Below, in pieces: positions 1 through 12,600 of a stretch of DNA of 64,000 nucleotides. Source of the stretch: Tretioscincus oriximinensis (lineage: Eukaryota; Chordata; Lepidosauria; Squamata; Gymnophthalmidae); NCBI GenBank assembly GCA_022410635.1, contig JAJVDF010000348.1, forward strand, positions 246,777 through 310,776, read 5' to 3'. Both the position numbers and the translations under genes were made by a program. The notes beneath the pieces are model-generated. The model did no database searches. It saw only the letters and a list, made by a program, of their open reading frames with translations, and was not told the origin of the DNA. Position 1 is the first letter of the stretch, and each line of letters begins with the position of its first letter.

Positions 1-70
1 AGATTTTACTTTCTTTTGCTGGTTGGGGATGATGCATAAGTTTTTATTGGTTGGTTTTTAAACCTTTTAT

Positions 71-445
71 GCAGGCGCGAATGGCCCAGTTGCTTAGAAA
101 TTCGTCTCTNGTCTGGGAGATCGGGTTTCAAAGCCCTGTGTTGGACGTGGGAAGGGGTGAGCAGCTTCCACTAGCCTGTAGTTCTAGCCAACCCAGCTAT
201 TCGAAAGCATGAATTGTAAGAAATTGCAACTGACTGCAAGTAGATACATGGGAACCACCATAGCCTGGTGGGGAAGATAGAATGTAACCTTCAGGCAAAA
301 TACCCTTGTAAGCGTCTTTGAGTCCCTTTGAAAGGTGAGAAAAGCGGGGTATAAGAACCAAGTAGTTCTCCTTCTTCTCCTCCTCCTTCTCCTTCTTCTC
401 CTCCTCCTCCCCCTCCTTCTCCTCCTCCTCCTCTCAACCTGAAGG
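71..445 (+). repeat. tRNA-derived SINE, copy 1
   Basis: Has a tRNA-like head with A-box-like TGGCCCAGTTG (about 83) and B-box-like GGTTTCAAAGCC (about 124). A unique body follows, then an L2-like end ('GAGAAAAGCGGGGTATAAGAA') and a CTT/CTC tail (about 366-434). The same order and sequence recur at 49658-49970 (+) and 14914-15236 (-). Confidence 0.8.
366..434. repeat. CTT/CTC microsatellite (SINE tail)
   Basis: Pure pyrimidine run of TTC and CTC triplets. It is the expanded tail of the SINE immediately upstream. Confidence 0.85.
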
Positions 446-1059
446 GAATCAAAGCAGCTTTCATAACCTTCTGTTCTTCTCTTTACAACAGACACCTTGT
501 GATTTGTGAAGTAGGTGGGCCAGGTCTCACATTCGTATGTTTTTGCATTTTCATATTATGTTCTTTAAGTCCAGGATTTGTTCTAATGGCACAAGGCATG
601 TATCAGCCTGCACTTAGGGAGCACTCATTGCACTGAAGTGCTTATAATTAGAACAATATATAGTAGAATGGTTCTCCTCCCTCCACTGTTTATACTTCCT
701 GTTTTGCAGAAGAGATTATTGTGGTCTGCAAAAAGCTACAGGCAGAAACATGCTTCAAAATTTCATCACCAAAAGCAGCATCAGGCAAGCAGACCAGANG
801 CTGAAGAAGGGGAAAGAGAAATCTTTTCTTACTGCAAAAATACTTACCCTACAATTTGTTGATTTTTAAGGCCTACTACTTCTTGCCACAGCTGTTTACA
901 CAGCTCATCATGTCTTAGTCCATCAGATTGCACTGCTATGGAATATGCTCAGACATAAGGAACGGTCCTTAATGCTGTGAACTCTGGAATGCTGATTGTG
1001 GTAGAATACAAAAGGGCTCCTACCTGTTTTGCAGATGTGCAGCAACATGATAAGGACAC

Positions 1060-1285
1060 AAGAGGAGCCCTGGTGATTTGGGCTGGGGCCCATCTAGTCC
1101 AGCATCCTGTCTCATACAGTGGGCCACCAATTGCACCTGGACAGTCTGAAACAGAAGAAGGCAAATTTTTCAGCTGTTCTTGATGCCCTGCAAATGGTAT
1201 TTCAGAAAAACTGCCTGTTCGTCCTTCTTGGGGGCAGTATCAAGACATCCATTCTAGTAGCTGATGATGCAAATAAATCCTGTCT
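1060..1285 (-). repeat. CR1-like LINE 3' end, antisense
   Basis: Contains the antisense landmarks shared by many copies here: 'GAGGAGCCCTG', 'CCCATCTAGTCCAGCA', 'CTGTCTCATACAGTGGGCCA', then 'TGCAAATGGTATTTCAG'. Diverged and 5' truncated. Confidence 0.75.
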
Positions 1286-1689
1286 TATAGATAAATTGCT
1301 ATTTTGGATGATAAATCAGCATTGCTGTGACATGATATTAGGACTTTGGTCACAGTGCTGGAACATTGTTGGCATTTTTAGCAAACCTGGAGAATGTTTC
1401 AGTTCAGGTTATCCTTTCAGGTTTTCTCAATTAACTGCTCTANTACACAATCATTTATAATATCACACAGTTTTCATCTATCTCATTCTATGATTCAAGC
1501 ACATATTTAATCATTCAATATGTAATTAACTGATTATAAGACTTCCTGTTTGGAATGTATCTCTGATGCCCATCTCCATCTCAAGGTCTCCCTGAACACC
1601 TTGGATTGGCACAGCAACTTGGAGGCATGCATTGTAATGTGATAACTAGAAATGGAATATGATTCCTTTAAATCAGGAAGCTGGCCCTG

Positions 1690-1960
1690 CTACGGCAGAG
1701 AGGGGCTTCCTATAAAAGGAGTGGAATGAGAGTTCTGAGTTGATTGGGTCTGTCTTTGTGGACGGTGTATGGTATGTTGTCTGTTAGCTGAGTGTTTATT
1801 TGTCTTTGCCTTTGTGGGAGTGTGAATCTAGTTGTGTGGCCTAATAGTTGCGTAGAGTTGTATGTATGAATGTTAGACTTGAGTGACAGAATGGAATTGG
1901 GTAAGAGGCTTGCCTGATTGTGAATAATAACCAAAGTTTATTGAGTCACATACTAAACAG
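1690..1960 (+). other. LTR-like or promoter-like stretch
   Basis: A TATAAAAG box (about 1712) is followed by a G/T-rich segment and about 200 bp later by AATAATAACC...TTTATT. That is the spacing of a TATA box and polyadenylation region in an LTR. No matching second LTR, primer-binding site or clear TG...CA ends were found, so this is only a possibility. Confidence 0.25.
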
Positions 1961-2801
1961 ATAACAAATAATATAAAGGACTGCAGCAGTTTTGGTAGCC
2001 AGAGTTGGATAAGAGAAAAGGAGTAGTGGGATTCTGATGTTACAGACAAAGAAGTGTTGCAGTTTTGGAAGCAGGGGGGAAGTTACATTTTTCTTAGTAG
2101 AATAGGGACTCTTTTTTGGGACCTATCAATTTTAGATTGCAAAATGGAAATATCTATTATGAGAGAAAGAACAGTCTGTCCTCTTTAACTAAAAATAACG
2201 ATTAAAAGAGGATTTTCTTATACTATCAAAAGGCTCATGTCTGTTTGACAGAAAGGTTGCAGGAGGTCATGACTTTCTTCCATTTTAGATGTGCAAATAT
2301 ACTTGATCTTGTGATCCTTGAGAAAAGGAACTTATTATGCTATAAAGTGCTGGGAGGGTTAAGCTAAGGTTAAACAGNCACCCAATAAGGTCTTAATAAG
2401 ATGATAGAGGAGTAGACCCAGACCTGGGCCTTTGTATGCCTTCCCCATCCTGAGCCATGCTTAATTCTCCAGTGCTGCCTTGAAGTGGAAGACAGATTTC
2501 CTATTCTGATAGCATCCTGTTCTGTTAAGGTAGCTCATAGAGACTATTTAGCTGTGAGAGCTGTTTACACTTTCATGATATTGTTGACTGTCACTTATGA
2601 CTGCACTGTCATAAGTGACATTAAGAAACAAGCTACTTTTGTCAGTGGCCTAAAATTATTGCATTGCAAGAAATCAGTTTGTAATAAAGGAATCCAATAA
2701 TATTTGGATAAGGAAACATCTAAAGGATAACAATCAATTATTTTTTTGCCTAGGAGCTATTCAGATGGTGGGAGAAGTTCCAGGCTGTCTTTAAAAATGT
2801 T

Positions 2802-3216
2802 AATTTCAGAGAAATAGCCGTGTTAGTCTAGCAGAAAGTCCAGCAAAGGAGCTAGCAGCACTTTGAGACTAACTTGAGAAAAGTGGTTGGCATAAGCTTT
2901 CGTAGACAGGTCTACTTCTTCAGATGCTGAGGGACTAATGTCAGGGTCAGGTATTTATAGGGAAATGTGTATGGGAGAAGACAAAGCATATGCAACTGTA
3001 GGGAGGTGTAGAATTGCAGGTAAATAGCAATTTACCTGCAATTCTACACCTCCCTACAGTTGCATATGCTTTGTCTTCTCCCATACACATTTCCCTATAA
3101 ATACCTGACCCTGACATTAGTCCCTCAGCATCTGAAGAAGTAGACCTGTCTACGAAAGCTTATGCCAACCACTTTTCTCAAGTTAGTCTCAAAGTGCTGC
3201 TAGCTCCTTTGCTGGA
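2802..3216. mobile_element. Foldback retroposon-like element with 13-bp target duplication
   Basis: Flanked by the direct repeat CTTTAAAAATGTT (2789-2801 and 3217-3229). Inside, 2835-3025 and 3030-3220 form an inverted repeat of 191 bp per arm with no mismatch that I can see and a 4-bp spacer. The left end carries an extra 'GCCGTGTTAGTCTAGCAG' segment not present on the right. The motif 'GCATAAGCTTTCGT...CTTCTTCAGATGCTG' is a widespread sauropsid repeat; relatives lie at 22765-22920, 41530-41640 and 50500-50700. Confidence 0.85.
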
Positions 3217-3567
3217 CTTTAAAAATGTTGGGCTGCATAATGATGATGTTGCATAGTAGGATATGGTAATATGTGTTTCTGACTCCCTCAAGTCTCCCCA
3301 AACAATTAGAGGCAACTGAGAACTAAGATTAACAGTGATTTTGCTCTGGAACCAAATGATCTTCATGTGAGTATCCCTGACTGGTATCTCTGCAAAGATC
3401 TCTTGTATAATNGCTAATTATTGTCATGAGGGCAGTAGACTCCCTCAAATTCCTTATTCCTTAACAACTAGTAGTATGAGACATCTTGCTATGATGACTA
3501 GTATCTCTGTACATATAATTGCTGGACTAAATATTCTACTAATTAATCCATTGATTATCCAAAATAG

Positions 3568-3660
3568 CTATGCTGGAATCGGAACCTGAAAGTCCTACAG
3601 CAACACCATCAGATGTGTTAGAACCACTTGGCCTTTTTGAGTGGCTTCCTCGTAATAATG
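3568..3660 (+). CDS. SSUH2: SSUH2 first recognised coding exon
   Basis: Starts MLESEPESPTATPSD and runs to 'FEWLPRNN', with a strong GTGAGT donor at 3661. There is an in-frame TGA about 15 nt upstream of the ATG at 3570, so if the ATG is used the reading frame opens here. The bases before it (AAAATAG) could also be a splice acceptor with exon start at 3568. The polypyrimidine tract is weak. Ends in phase 1. Confidence 0.8.
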
Positions 3661-6600
3661 GTGAGTATGCACTGTCATTAAGGCTTCACTGTTTTCCATT
3701 TCTATAAATGGAAATATACTACTTACCAACAAGTTCCAGTTGTTTGAAATTTTTGTATCTTTCATAGGCTGTATTTATGCAGCCACTGCAATTATTTTTA
3801 TTTCAGTTTGACCAGTAAGTAGTAATGAGGACTGGGTAAAATAGAATTATGTCCATACAGGGGAAGGCAGTGTAGAAACTCTTTATGGAACCCCAGCCTC
3901 TGCTTTTCCCAATTTAGATGTGACCATGTCCCAGCNTGGGCCAGTTTCACCATTCATTTAAACTACCACCTGCACACACTGAACCCATGCTGATCTGCTA
4001 CCATTGGCCATGTAGTCTCAAAAAAATCACAGTGACTGGCATGCTACTTCCTCCACATCTACCAGACTTTTTAGGGCAGAGAATGGCAAGTCTTCTAAGA
4101 AGACCAAGTGACTAGATATTGTGTGTTCACTTCCTGCAAAAGCTTCAACGTTACTCAAATAGGTAAAATGCTAGGGCCCTTTAAACAGGATGAGTAAACC
4201 CTTCATTGAGCCAGCTGAATAGTTCTAAGATTTGAGGAAAGCCATCTCTGATTCCTGTTCAGGTTAATAACAGAAATAATATTTTTGCAGTTATGTATTT
4301 TTACAAACTGAAGAGACATTTTAAAGTTCATGATAGTAGATGGTTAGTCAGGTGTTCAATTCTTAATATTAGCTATTAATACATGCAATCAAAATACATT
4401 TAGAGATGTTCAGTAGTGTAATTCTGGTATCAATCTTATTATAATTTCTCAGTCATTTAATAGTACTGATTATTTGGTTTAACACTGTAGTGTTTTAAAT
4501 AAGGGTGATCACTGTTTTAATAAGTATCATTACTATCATTTTACAAAATAACAAGGATTTCTTTTCAGAGATCTCAAGTACAATTTAATGACTGGAAATT
4601 TTGCAAAGTATTTTCTGTATATAGTAAACATAGAGGTGTTATGATAGAGAGTCTGAAACTCAAAGTTGCCAGATATTTGACTGGCCAGTGGCAGCTATAA
4701 ATGTCAAGTTTTAAGGAGTGTTCAGCTAAGCCAAAGAGAAGGCATGTCAGAAAGGAAATTGAGAAAACTTATTTGGCTAATCAACTTGAAACTTGGATGT
4801 CATTAAAATTTTAGTTTTGTTTCTACTAATTTCATTTACTGAATTTCTTCTATCCAACCACCATCTTATTTCTTTTGCTCTTTCTCACATTGCCCACTAT
4901 CTCTCCTGGGCAGCAGCTTCATCATCCATGAAGAATTTTTACTGCAATGATACTAACACTTTCATGAAAATTCAGCAATCCTCTCACTAAAAGGGTCCTT
5001 GGTCCCAGATTTTCCAGCCACCTTCATTTTTCAGAATTCACAGTGGACTTTTTCTAAATAGCCTTAGTTGGGCATTTGTTAATGGGAACTTGTTAGATCT
5101 CACGAGACTTTGAGGATAAACTTAAATTTTCATTGGNTCTTAGAACCACATAGTACCAGGAAACTGCATTTGCACAGAATTCTGGGACTTGTAGTTAGAC
5201 ATGTAATATGACAAGAATGCAAGGCAATGTTACACGAATAACATAGTCCTGTTGAAGTTATAGGCACATGAAGTCCATGAGGTACATGGAGACAGATACA
5301 CAAATGGGGTATTCCAGAATAAAACAGAATGTAGGGGGGAGCCCATGTCACTTTCTTTTGTTGCCCTTGACTGGGCTCTATTACTATTAAACTCAGTGTT
5401 GTCATTGACCCAGATAATTTTGCCTACTATAAATTCAATTACCCCTTTGTAATAAATATCAACATTGACTTACTTTTTCACTTCAATAGTTCAATTTTTG
5501 TTCAGAGGCAACTGAATGCTTATGGAAGAATGCTTGTGGAGATCATACTGACTATATATATGTTACAAATTTGTTATCTCATTCTTTTCTTCTGCTATTT
5601 CCCTGGCTAAATAGAAGTACTTTACTTCATCGATCCATAATAACACACAGTGTCCATGGCATATTTTTTTCTAATTTCTCCTCTCCCTTAAACCTCCCAC
5701 CCCTCCTCCTCTCTCCTTGCTCTCTGCTAATGATTTTGCTGTGTTTTTTCAATACTAAGACAAATTCACTCAGTATTTTCCACTTCAGGCTCATCCTTTG
5801 CATTAATATACCAACACGCCTTCATCTCTGATGCTTTNCCCCTGTTTCATTACATGAACTATTTGAATTATTTAAATTCTCCAATCCCTCCATCAGCTCC
5901 CTCAATCCTGTTACTTCTCACTTTTTAATCACTGCAGTCCTTATTTTCTCTCTCCACATATTTTCCCCTCCATGAATTTGAACATGCTATAGTTTCTCCA
6001 GTCCTCATGAAACTTTCACTTGATCCATCTTCTCTTTCCAATTATCTTCCTGTCTCATTACTATTGCTTTTCCATAAAGTGCTGGAATGTATTGTTTACA
6101 AGTGCTATTTTGATTTCCTTTCTTTTTCTTCAGCATTTGACTTTTTCAATCTGGGTCTCATCTATTATAGTTTACAGAGGCGGCATTTACAAAGATATGG
6201 ACAATCTTTTTCAGGCTAAATCTTACTTGTTCTGATTTGTCGGCAGCTTTTGATNCAGTCAATTATGTGGTTTTATTGGAGTCATTCCATGACTAAGGTT
6301 GTCTCCCCACAATGTTTTCACACCATGATTATGAATCTACCCCATGTAGTGATGGACTTTCAGTAATCCATTCAGAAGAAGCTTTGTTGCCCCAAAATTT
6401 CCTGTAACTGATTCTTTCAACTACAGAAAATTCAGCCATGGTAGAAAAACTTCCTGGGGATGCAGCCTTACATTTCCAGAATTTGGTTTTGAATTGGTTT
6501 GCATCCTATCTTTCTGATTGGTCATTTATGGCAAGAGGAGGTGGCCAGGCATCCTTTTCTTTTCTCCCTTCTGTTTGTGTTTCACAATGTTCTCATTAGT

Positions 6601-9600
6601 GCATTTGACTTTCACTGTCATCTCTGTGCCAATGGCACTCAATAAAGATTACACTGCTTTTTAGCAATTTCAAAATGTATGCAATTATTNTATCTTAAAA
6701 TTCAATATGGCAAAGATTGAGCAAATTCTTTTCTCTCTCTCTCTCTACAACCAAAATTTTCTGTTACTCTTAATAATATTTCCATCGAGAATGGCAACTG
6801 AAAAATGATCACTATGTAAAAACATATTAAAAACATAAGAAGAGCCGTACTGGATCAGGCCGCAGCCCATCTAGTCCATCATTCTGTCTCACACAGAGGC
6901 CCACCAGATGCACCTGGGCAGTCTGAACAGAAGAAAGCAAAATATGCACCTGTTCATGACACCCTGCAAATGGTATTTCAGGAGTCCTGCCTGTTGCTCC
7001 ATCCCGGAGGCAACATCCAGACATCCATCCTAGTATCCATTTATACCCTTGGTGCCTAGGCTGACCAGATGACCCCTTTGGGCGGGGTGTGTGTGTGTGT
7101 GAAAACCTGATTTTGGGGTATTTCCCCTTTTTTTCTGAGGAAATTATTTTTCAATATTTTTTTTTGCTGAGGAATTTTGTTTAAAAAAAATTCCTCAGAA
7201 AAAACCAGGAAGTACCCCAAAGTCAGGTTTTCAACCCACCCACCCCCAGGGGTCATCTGGTCAGCCTATTGATGTCCATAAACCTGTCTAGTCCTGTCTT
7301 GAACAGCTATCCAAGCTGTTAGCTACCATTACCTCTTCAGGAAGCAAATTCCACAGGCTGATGATCCTCTGGATGAAAAAAAGTTTCTTTTGTCTGTTCT
7401 CACTTTTCTGCCCATCAGTTTCAAGGGTTGCCCTCTGGTCCTAGTGTTTTTTCTCTATTCACCCTAGCCATCCCCTGCATGATTTTGTATACTTCAANCA
7501 GATTGCCTCTTGAGGCTGAAGAGGCCCAGATGTTGCAGCCTGACTTCATAAGGGAGGTGCTCCAGACTCCTGATCATTCTTGTTGCCCTTTTCTGCACCT
7601 TCTCTAGTTCCACAAGATCCCTCTTGAGATGTGGTGACCAGAGTCTCAGAGTGATTGGGAATTGCACTTGCCATCAAACTGTGGGACAAGCTCACTATTG
7701 TGATGCTACCATGGCTCTAAAAATACCCTGTCTTAATGGAGCCTAAAAAACTAAACCTAATATACTGTATGGATAGTGCTATGGCCATTTGCTATTAAAG
7801 TAAAAGCAGAGCTTCTATATCCAGGCACCCACCCGCCCATGCACACGTATGCATGCATGCACGCACACAGAGATAATTCTAAATATAATATATCAACAAT
7901 AGTGATCATATTTGTAATTTTTGCTGGGGNTTTTAGTTGCTAATTAATACACTACTGAATTGTTGATATTTCTTGTTTTTGTAATAANCATCAATTGTCC
8001 TCTGTGATTAGCATCAGATGTACAAAGTTTGATTTCTACTTCATTTAGGGAGGAAAAAAATAATTCCACCTCCAGAGATGAAGCAAAAGATTAATGGAGA
8101 AAGAAAAAGACCCACGTTTCTGGAATGCAGGTAAGACATTTTTACTTTGTGTTTTAAATTGCTGGGTCATTGTTTCTTGTGAGTATAGCAACTGCATACT
8201 TTAGCAACTACAAAGATANTGATGCCCCTGAACTTAATAATTAGAGCTACCATCTAGGTGCAAAAACCCAATAGTACTTTTGCCAGGCCTAGAATTGTCT
8301 ACTTTTATCACAACTGGTGAAGATTTAATTGTCCTTAATGTCCAATGAAGACTAGCATTGGAGTCTAAAAACACAACTGTGGTGCTGTTCTGACACATAT
8401 TTTTAATTCATCTTCAGTTTTTCCCTCATTTTGTCCAGTGATTTAGGACTGGATTAAAAATGCATGGTTTTATGACCATATGTGTGTCTTAAAATACATT
8501 TGCTCTGTTTGAAGAAGGTTCCAGGTTCAGTCTTCTAGGGGAAGATCTGAACCTGAAGCCTTCTTCAAGCAAAGAGCAGATGTATTTTTTCAAAATAGAG
8601 GGGATACATAATAAGTTCCATAAGGATGATCTAGTTTAATGGAGGACATGCCCTGTCCCAGTAAATCAGCCCATCAGCAGGTGCAGGTCATGGAATGGGA
8701 TTCATTTCTGCAGTCCATCAGCAGTGATGGGCAAACATTCCTTGCCAATTCCAAAAATACTGCATTGCAGAAATAGTGGAACAAATATCATGGAAGTGAT
8801 GTGTGAACATCTATGGACACTTGTGTATCATTTATATTTTCCTGTTGAAAAATACAGCTGTTGCAGAGATTCGAACTTAGTGGATGCATTCTTTGTATCA
8901 CCACAATTCTGCCACAAAAAAGTCCATTATTATAAAATCTCAGACATCAAATCATGTAGATTTCAGCACAAAGCAACTGTTAAACATGCACACCTTTTTC
9001 ATAATGATATGCCTTTCTTCTGCAGCCCTCAGAAAAGAGTATTGCTTAGAGAATCATCAAGCAGAAGGATTCCAAAATAAATGTGTTTTTTTCCAGCAGG
9101 GGTTGGAGCCATTAGTATTTTTACTGCTTCTGTTCTTCTATAGGAAAGGTTCATGAATGAATGCTGTAAATAGTGAATGCGTGTTTTTCATCCTTAGAAT
9201 CCCAAGAATGACAGATGATATGGCCAGGAAGGCACTCCTCAGTTTTGTCACTTCCAAATGTTGCTATGGTAACAGAGCTGCAGGAGAACTAGTCATTCAG
9301 GAACTGAAGCCACAAATATTATACAGAGTGAGTAACCCATGATGTGTTTCCAGTAGGTATAAATTATACTTGTGGGCACCCTGTATAAATGTTAGATAAA
9401 AGAAATAAATGGAAATCAAAGACAAGCTCTGGCTTACTACTGGGGCAGAATGGCTGTAATCATAAGAACTATAGAGTAAATATGGCCTTTTGTTAAGCAT
9501 CTACTAGCATGCAGATCCCAAATATTTGCTTCACCTCTATATAGAAAAAGATAGGATACTGATATGGTAGGCTGACCAGATGACCCCTTTTGGGGTGGGT

Positions 9601-12600
9601 GGGTTTGAAAACCCTGTTTTGGGGTGCCTCCCAGTTTTTTCTGAGGAAAAAAAACAAATTAAAATTTCAAAAGCAAAAACCAGGAGGCACCCCAAAACTG
9701 GGTTTTCACCCCCACAAAAAAGTGGTCATCTGCTCAGCCTATGATCTGGACACAGTTCATAATCACTTTCATGAGATGTAAGATTAACAATGGCCTGGCT
9801 GAGTAGGATTTGAAATGAAAAAGATGCTTTTACGCATTTATCTATTTTTCCCCTTCATAGTATCGTCTGGAGACCTTTAACGAAACAAGACTGTGTGAAT
9901 GGACTTTCGAACCTTATACCAGTAAGTATTTCTTATATATTTATTAGTCTGCTTAGTTTATACAAGTTACAACTTTAATTGCCACCCAAAACAGGAGAGA
10001 GAGTTCATTTGTGGGTCATTCAATTCAAAATGTGATGCTACTATTAGCAGAAAGAGATGAAAAAACACAAAATAAAATAGAAAAGAATAATTGTTCAAAT
10101 GCAGCCTATTTCTTATAAATACCTGTTTTGGCACCTAGATGGGTTAGATTATTCATAGCCAGTTAAGCAGAGCACTTTTTATATGCCCTTGTGGTACACA
10201 ATAGTTCAATTTTTATTGACTACACAAAAGCTTTTAACTATTATTATTTTCTAATTAGCTCTATCTGGGGATCCCAGATGCTTGGTTCAGAACGTTATCA
10301 TTTTGTAAATTACAAATTTGTCCTGCACATCTAGGCTGCAGTCACATGTTGCTGAAGGAAGCAACTTAGAAGTTACTCAGAAACAGTATTATGTCACCCT
10401 TGTGTTCTCATTCCATCTTTCGTACTTCTTTTTTAGCATATTAATCAAAGTAGCAGGGGTAGATTGTCATGTGAACAATCCCAAATTTGAACCATATCTA
10501 GGCCTTTTCAGAGCCATCTCAGAAGTGCTTTTTTAACATGTGATCACAGACATGTAGACAGCATGCTGTCAAAGGAACTTGATGGAATCCAATTTTATCT
10601 AATCTGCTACTTTTCAGAATTTTGATCCACCATAGGTATGAGTTGTACTCTAAGAGACTGAGAGATTCTCAGGCATGATTACCAAGTTATGCTTTGTATT
10701 CTGAGTCAACAGGATAAAGTTTCAATTGACTTTTTTAAAAAAGNCTTTCTTTCAATTTATTTTTGGCATAATCCAAAGACTTCAAAGTGATGTGTGGAAG
10801 GTTAGGACTGTAGATACTATCAGTATTAGAAAGGTGAAATGTAAAAGTTTTTCCAGAAAAGTAATAAACTTCTACAACAGTGATTGGCATGAGCTATTCT
10901 CTGAAGCCACTGTGGGTTGCTGGGGAAAGCATTGTGACTGAAATGTTTGCTTTCACTGAACAAGTTTCATTTTGCTTTTTTGGTTTTGTGAAAGCTTTTG
11001 TGATGTGTTTGGTAGCTAGAGGCAGACATTATTGCTGTTCGAAAACGAACCGTCCTCCAGGACAAGAACCTCTTGCAGTATGTGAAATATCTCAGGGCCT
11101 GTCAAAGCCTTTAGTCTGATGGCCCTGAAAAGAGTGAATTCACCTATTGATGCAGAGAAGTAGCCATTGTGGATAAAGTAGTATAGAAATTTTCAATACA
11201 CTTGAATATTATACCTTTATCTGTGGATCAACCAGACAACTCTAACTTTTTATAGAAAAACAGAGTGCTTTCAAACACTTAGGAAATTAGTTCCACTTAA
11301 GCTGTGGTTATGAATGTTAAGAAATTAGTGGATGTAAATTCTAGATATAATCCTTATAGAGACACTGCATACTTGAATTTAATGAATAATAAAGCTCAAA
11401 ATACTTTTACTGTAATACTGATCATTACTGATCAAAATGTGAATCAAATAATAGGACCAATCATTGGCTTTGTTGACATTTCTGAATAATTAGGGGAGCA
11501 TAAAATATGTTGAATAGGATAGGCTAAACATGACTTTAATAAAATATATTAACAGTAAAAAATGAAATAGTGTTAAAAAATAGAAAACTATTATATAATG
11601 TTATGAAGTTTGACCTAGGAAAGGCAATGGAAAAGGATTGAATTAACAATGGATGAATGAACAAACGAATAAATAAACCAACAAATGAATGGATTTATTG
11701 TTTAGCCAAATAGCCATTCAAAAATAACAATTTCACAAAAATATTGTTCAATCAATAAAAAGTATTTTTAAATTGATAGCTGAATACTAGTTGATTATGA
11801 TAGTTAAAAATCAATCCTCAATAAAGTTAAAAACATACTATTACATAAAACACAAAACATAAAATACAATAAAATATCATGAATTACAAAAGCAACAGGT
11901 CTTATTCATAGGTTTTCATTCTCTTTACATGGGACTTACCCACCTGTTCTATGCATGATTGCCTAAGTTGTGATTTTTAAAAAATGTTAGACAGCTATGT
12001 ATAGCTTAAATATTTGGACCCTGAATTAAAGAGAATGTTTAGACCTGGTGTCCAGCTACTATTTATGTTTTACATGCACTGGTGGATCACAAGACATTGT
12101 GGCAATGAGCAGAGAACATTTCAGATCCATAGCCTAATAGCTGGAGTAATTTTGAGAGGGGTGCAATAACTCAGCAGTGTTAGCTAAAGAAGATAAACAG
12201 GACAAGTAAAAAGGAATAAATCAGCACAGTGATAAGAGACATACTGTTAGTATAGTGACTCACTTTGATTCTGCTGGTCCCAATCAATGTAGATGAATTG
12301 ACACATACATGAAGGAATAAGAGTATATGTAACGAGGGTTCGACATATATGAAAGCTGTAAAGTGCAAGATATGCAGGAAACATTGTCCACATTGTTCTT
12401 ATGGTCTATTGTTTGTATGAGCTATGGAGCAACAGGCAGTATTTCTGAAATACCATTTGCAGTCAGTACAATTGGTAGGCCATTGTGTGAGACAGAATTC
12501 TGAACTAGATTGGCTCTGTCCTAATTCAGGAAGTCTTTTCTAAAGTTCTTATGTTCTTGTCACCCTGAGCCTCCTAAATAACATTCTTCCTTAGCCAGGC

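Noticed and set aside
184..495. Open frame with a long Arg run (minus strand)
   Set aside because: The Arg run is the translated CTT/CTC microsatellite tail of a SINE; not a gene.
1..3500. CAV3 expected next to SSUH2
   Set aside because: No caveolin-like coding seen on either strand; it probably lies beyond the left edge.
9198..9214. Upstream start of SSUH2 exon 3 including 'IPRMT'
   Set aside because: Would need a phase 2 donor in the preceding exon; with the phase 1 donor at 8129 it gives an immediate stop.
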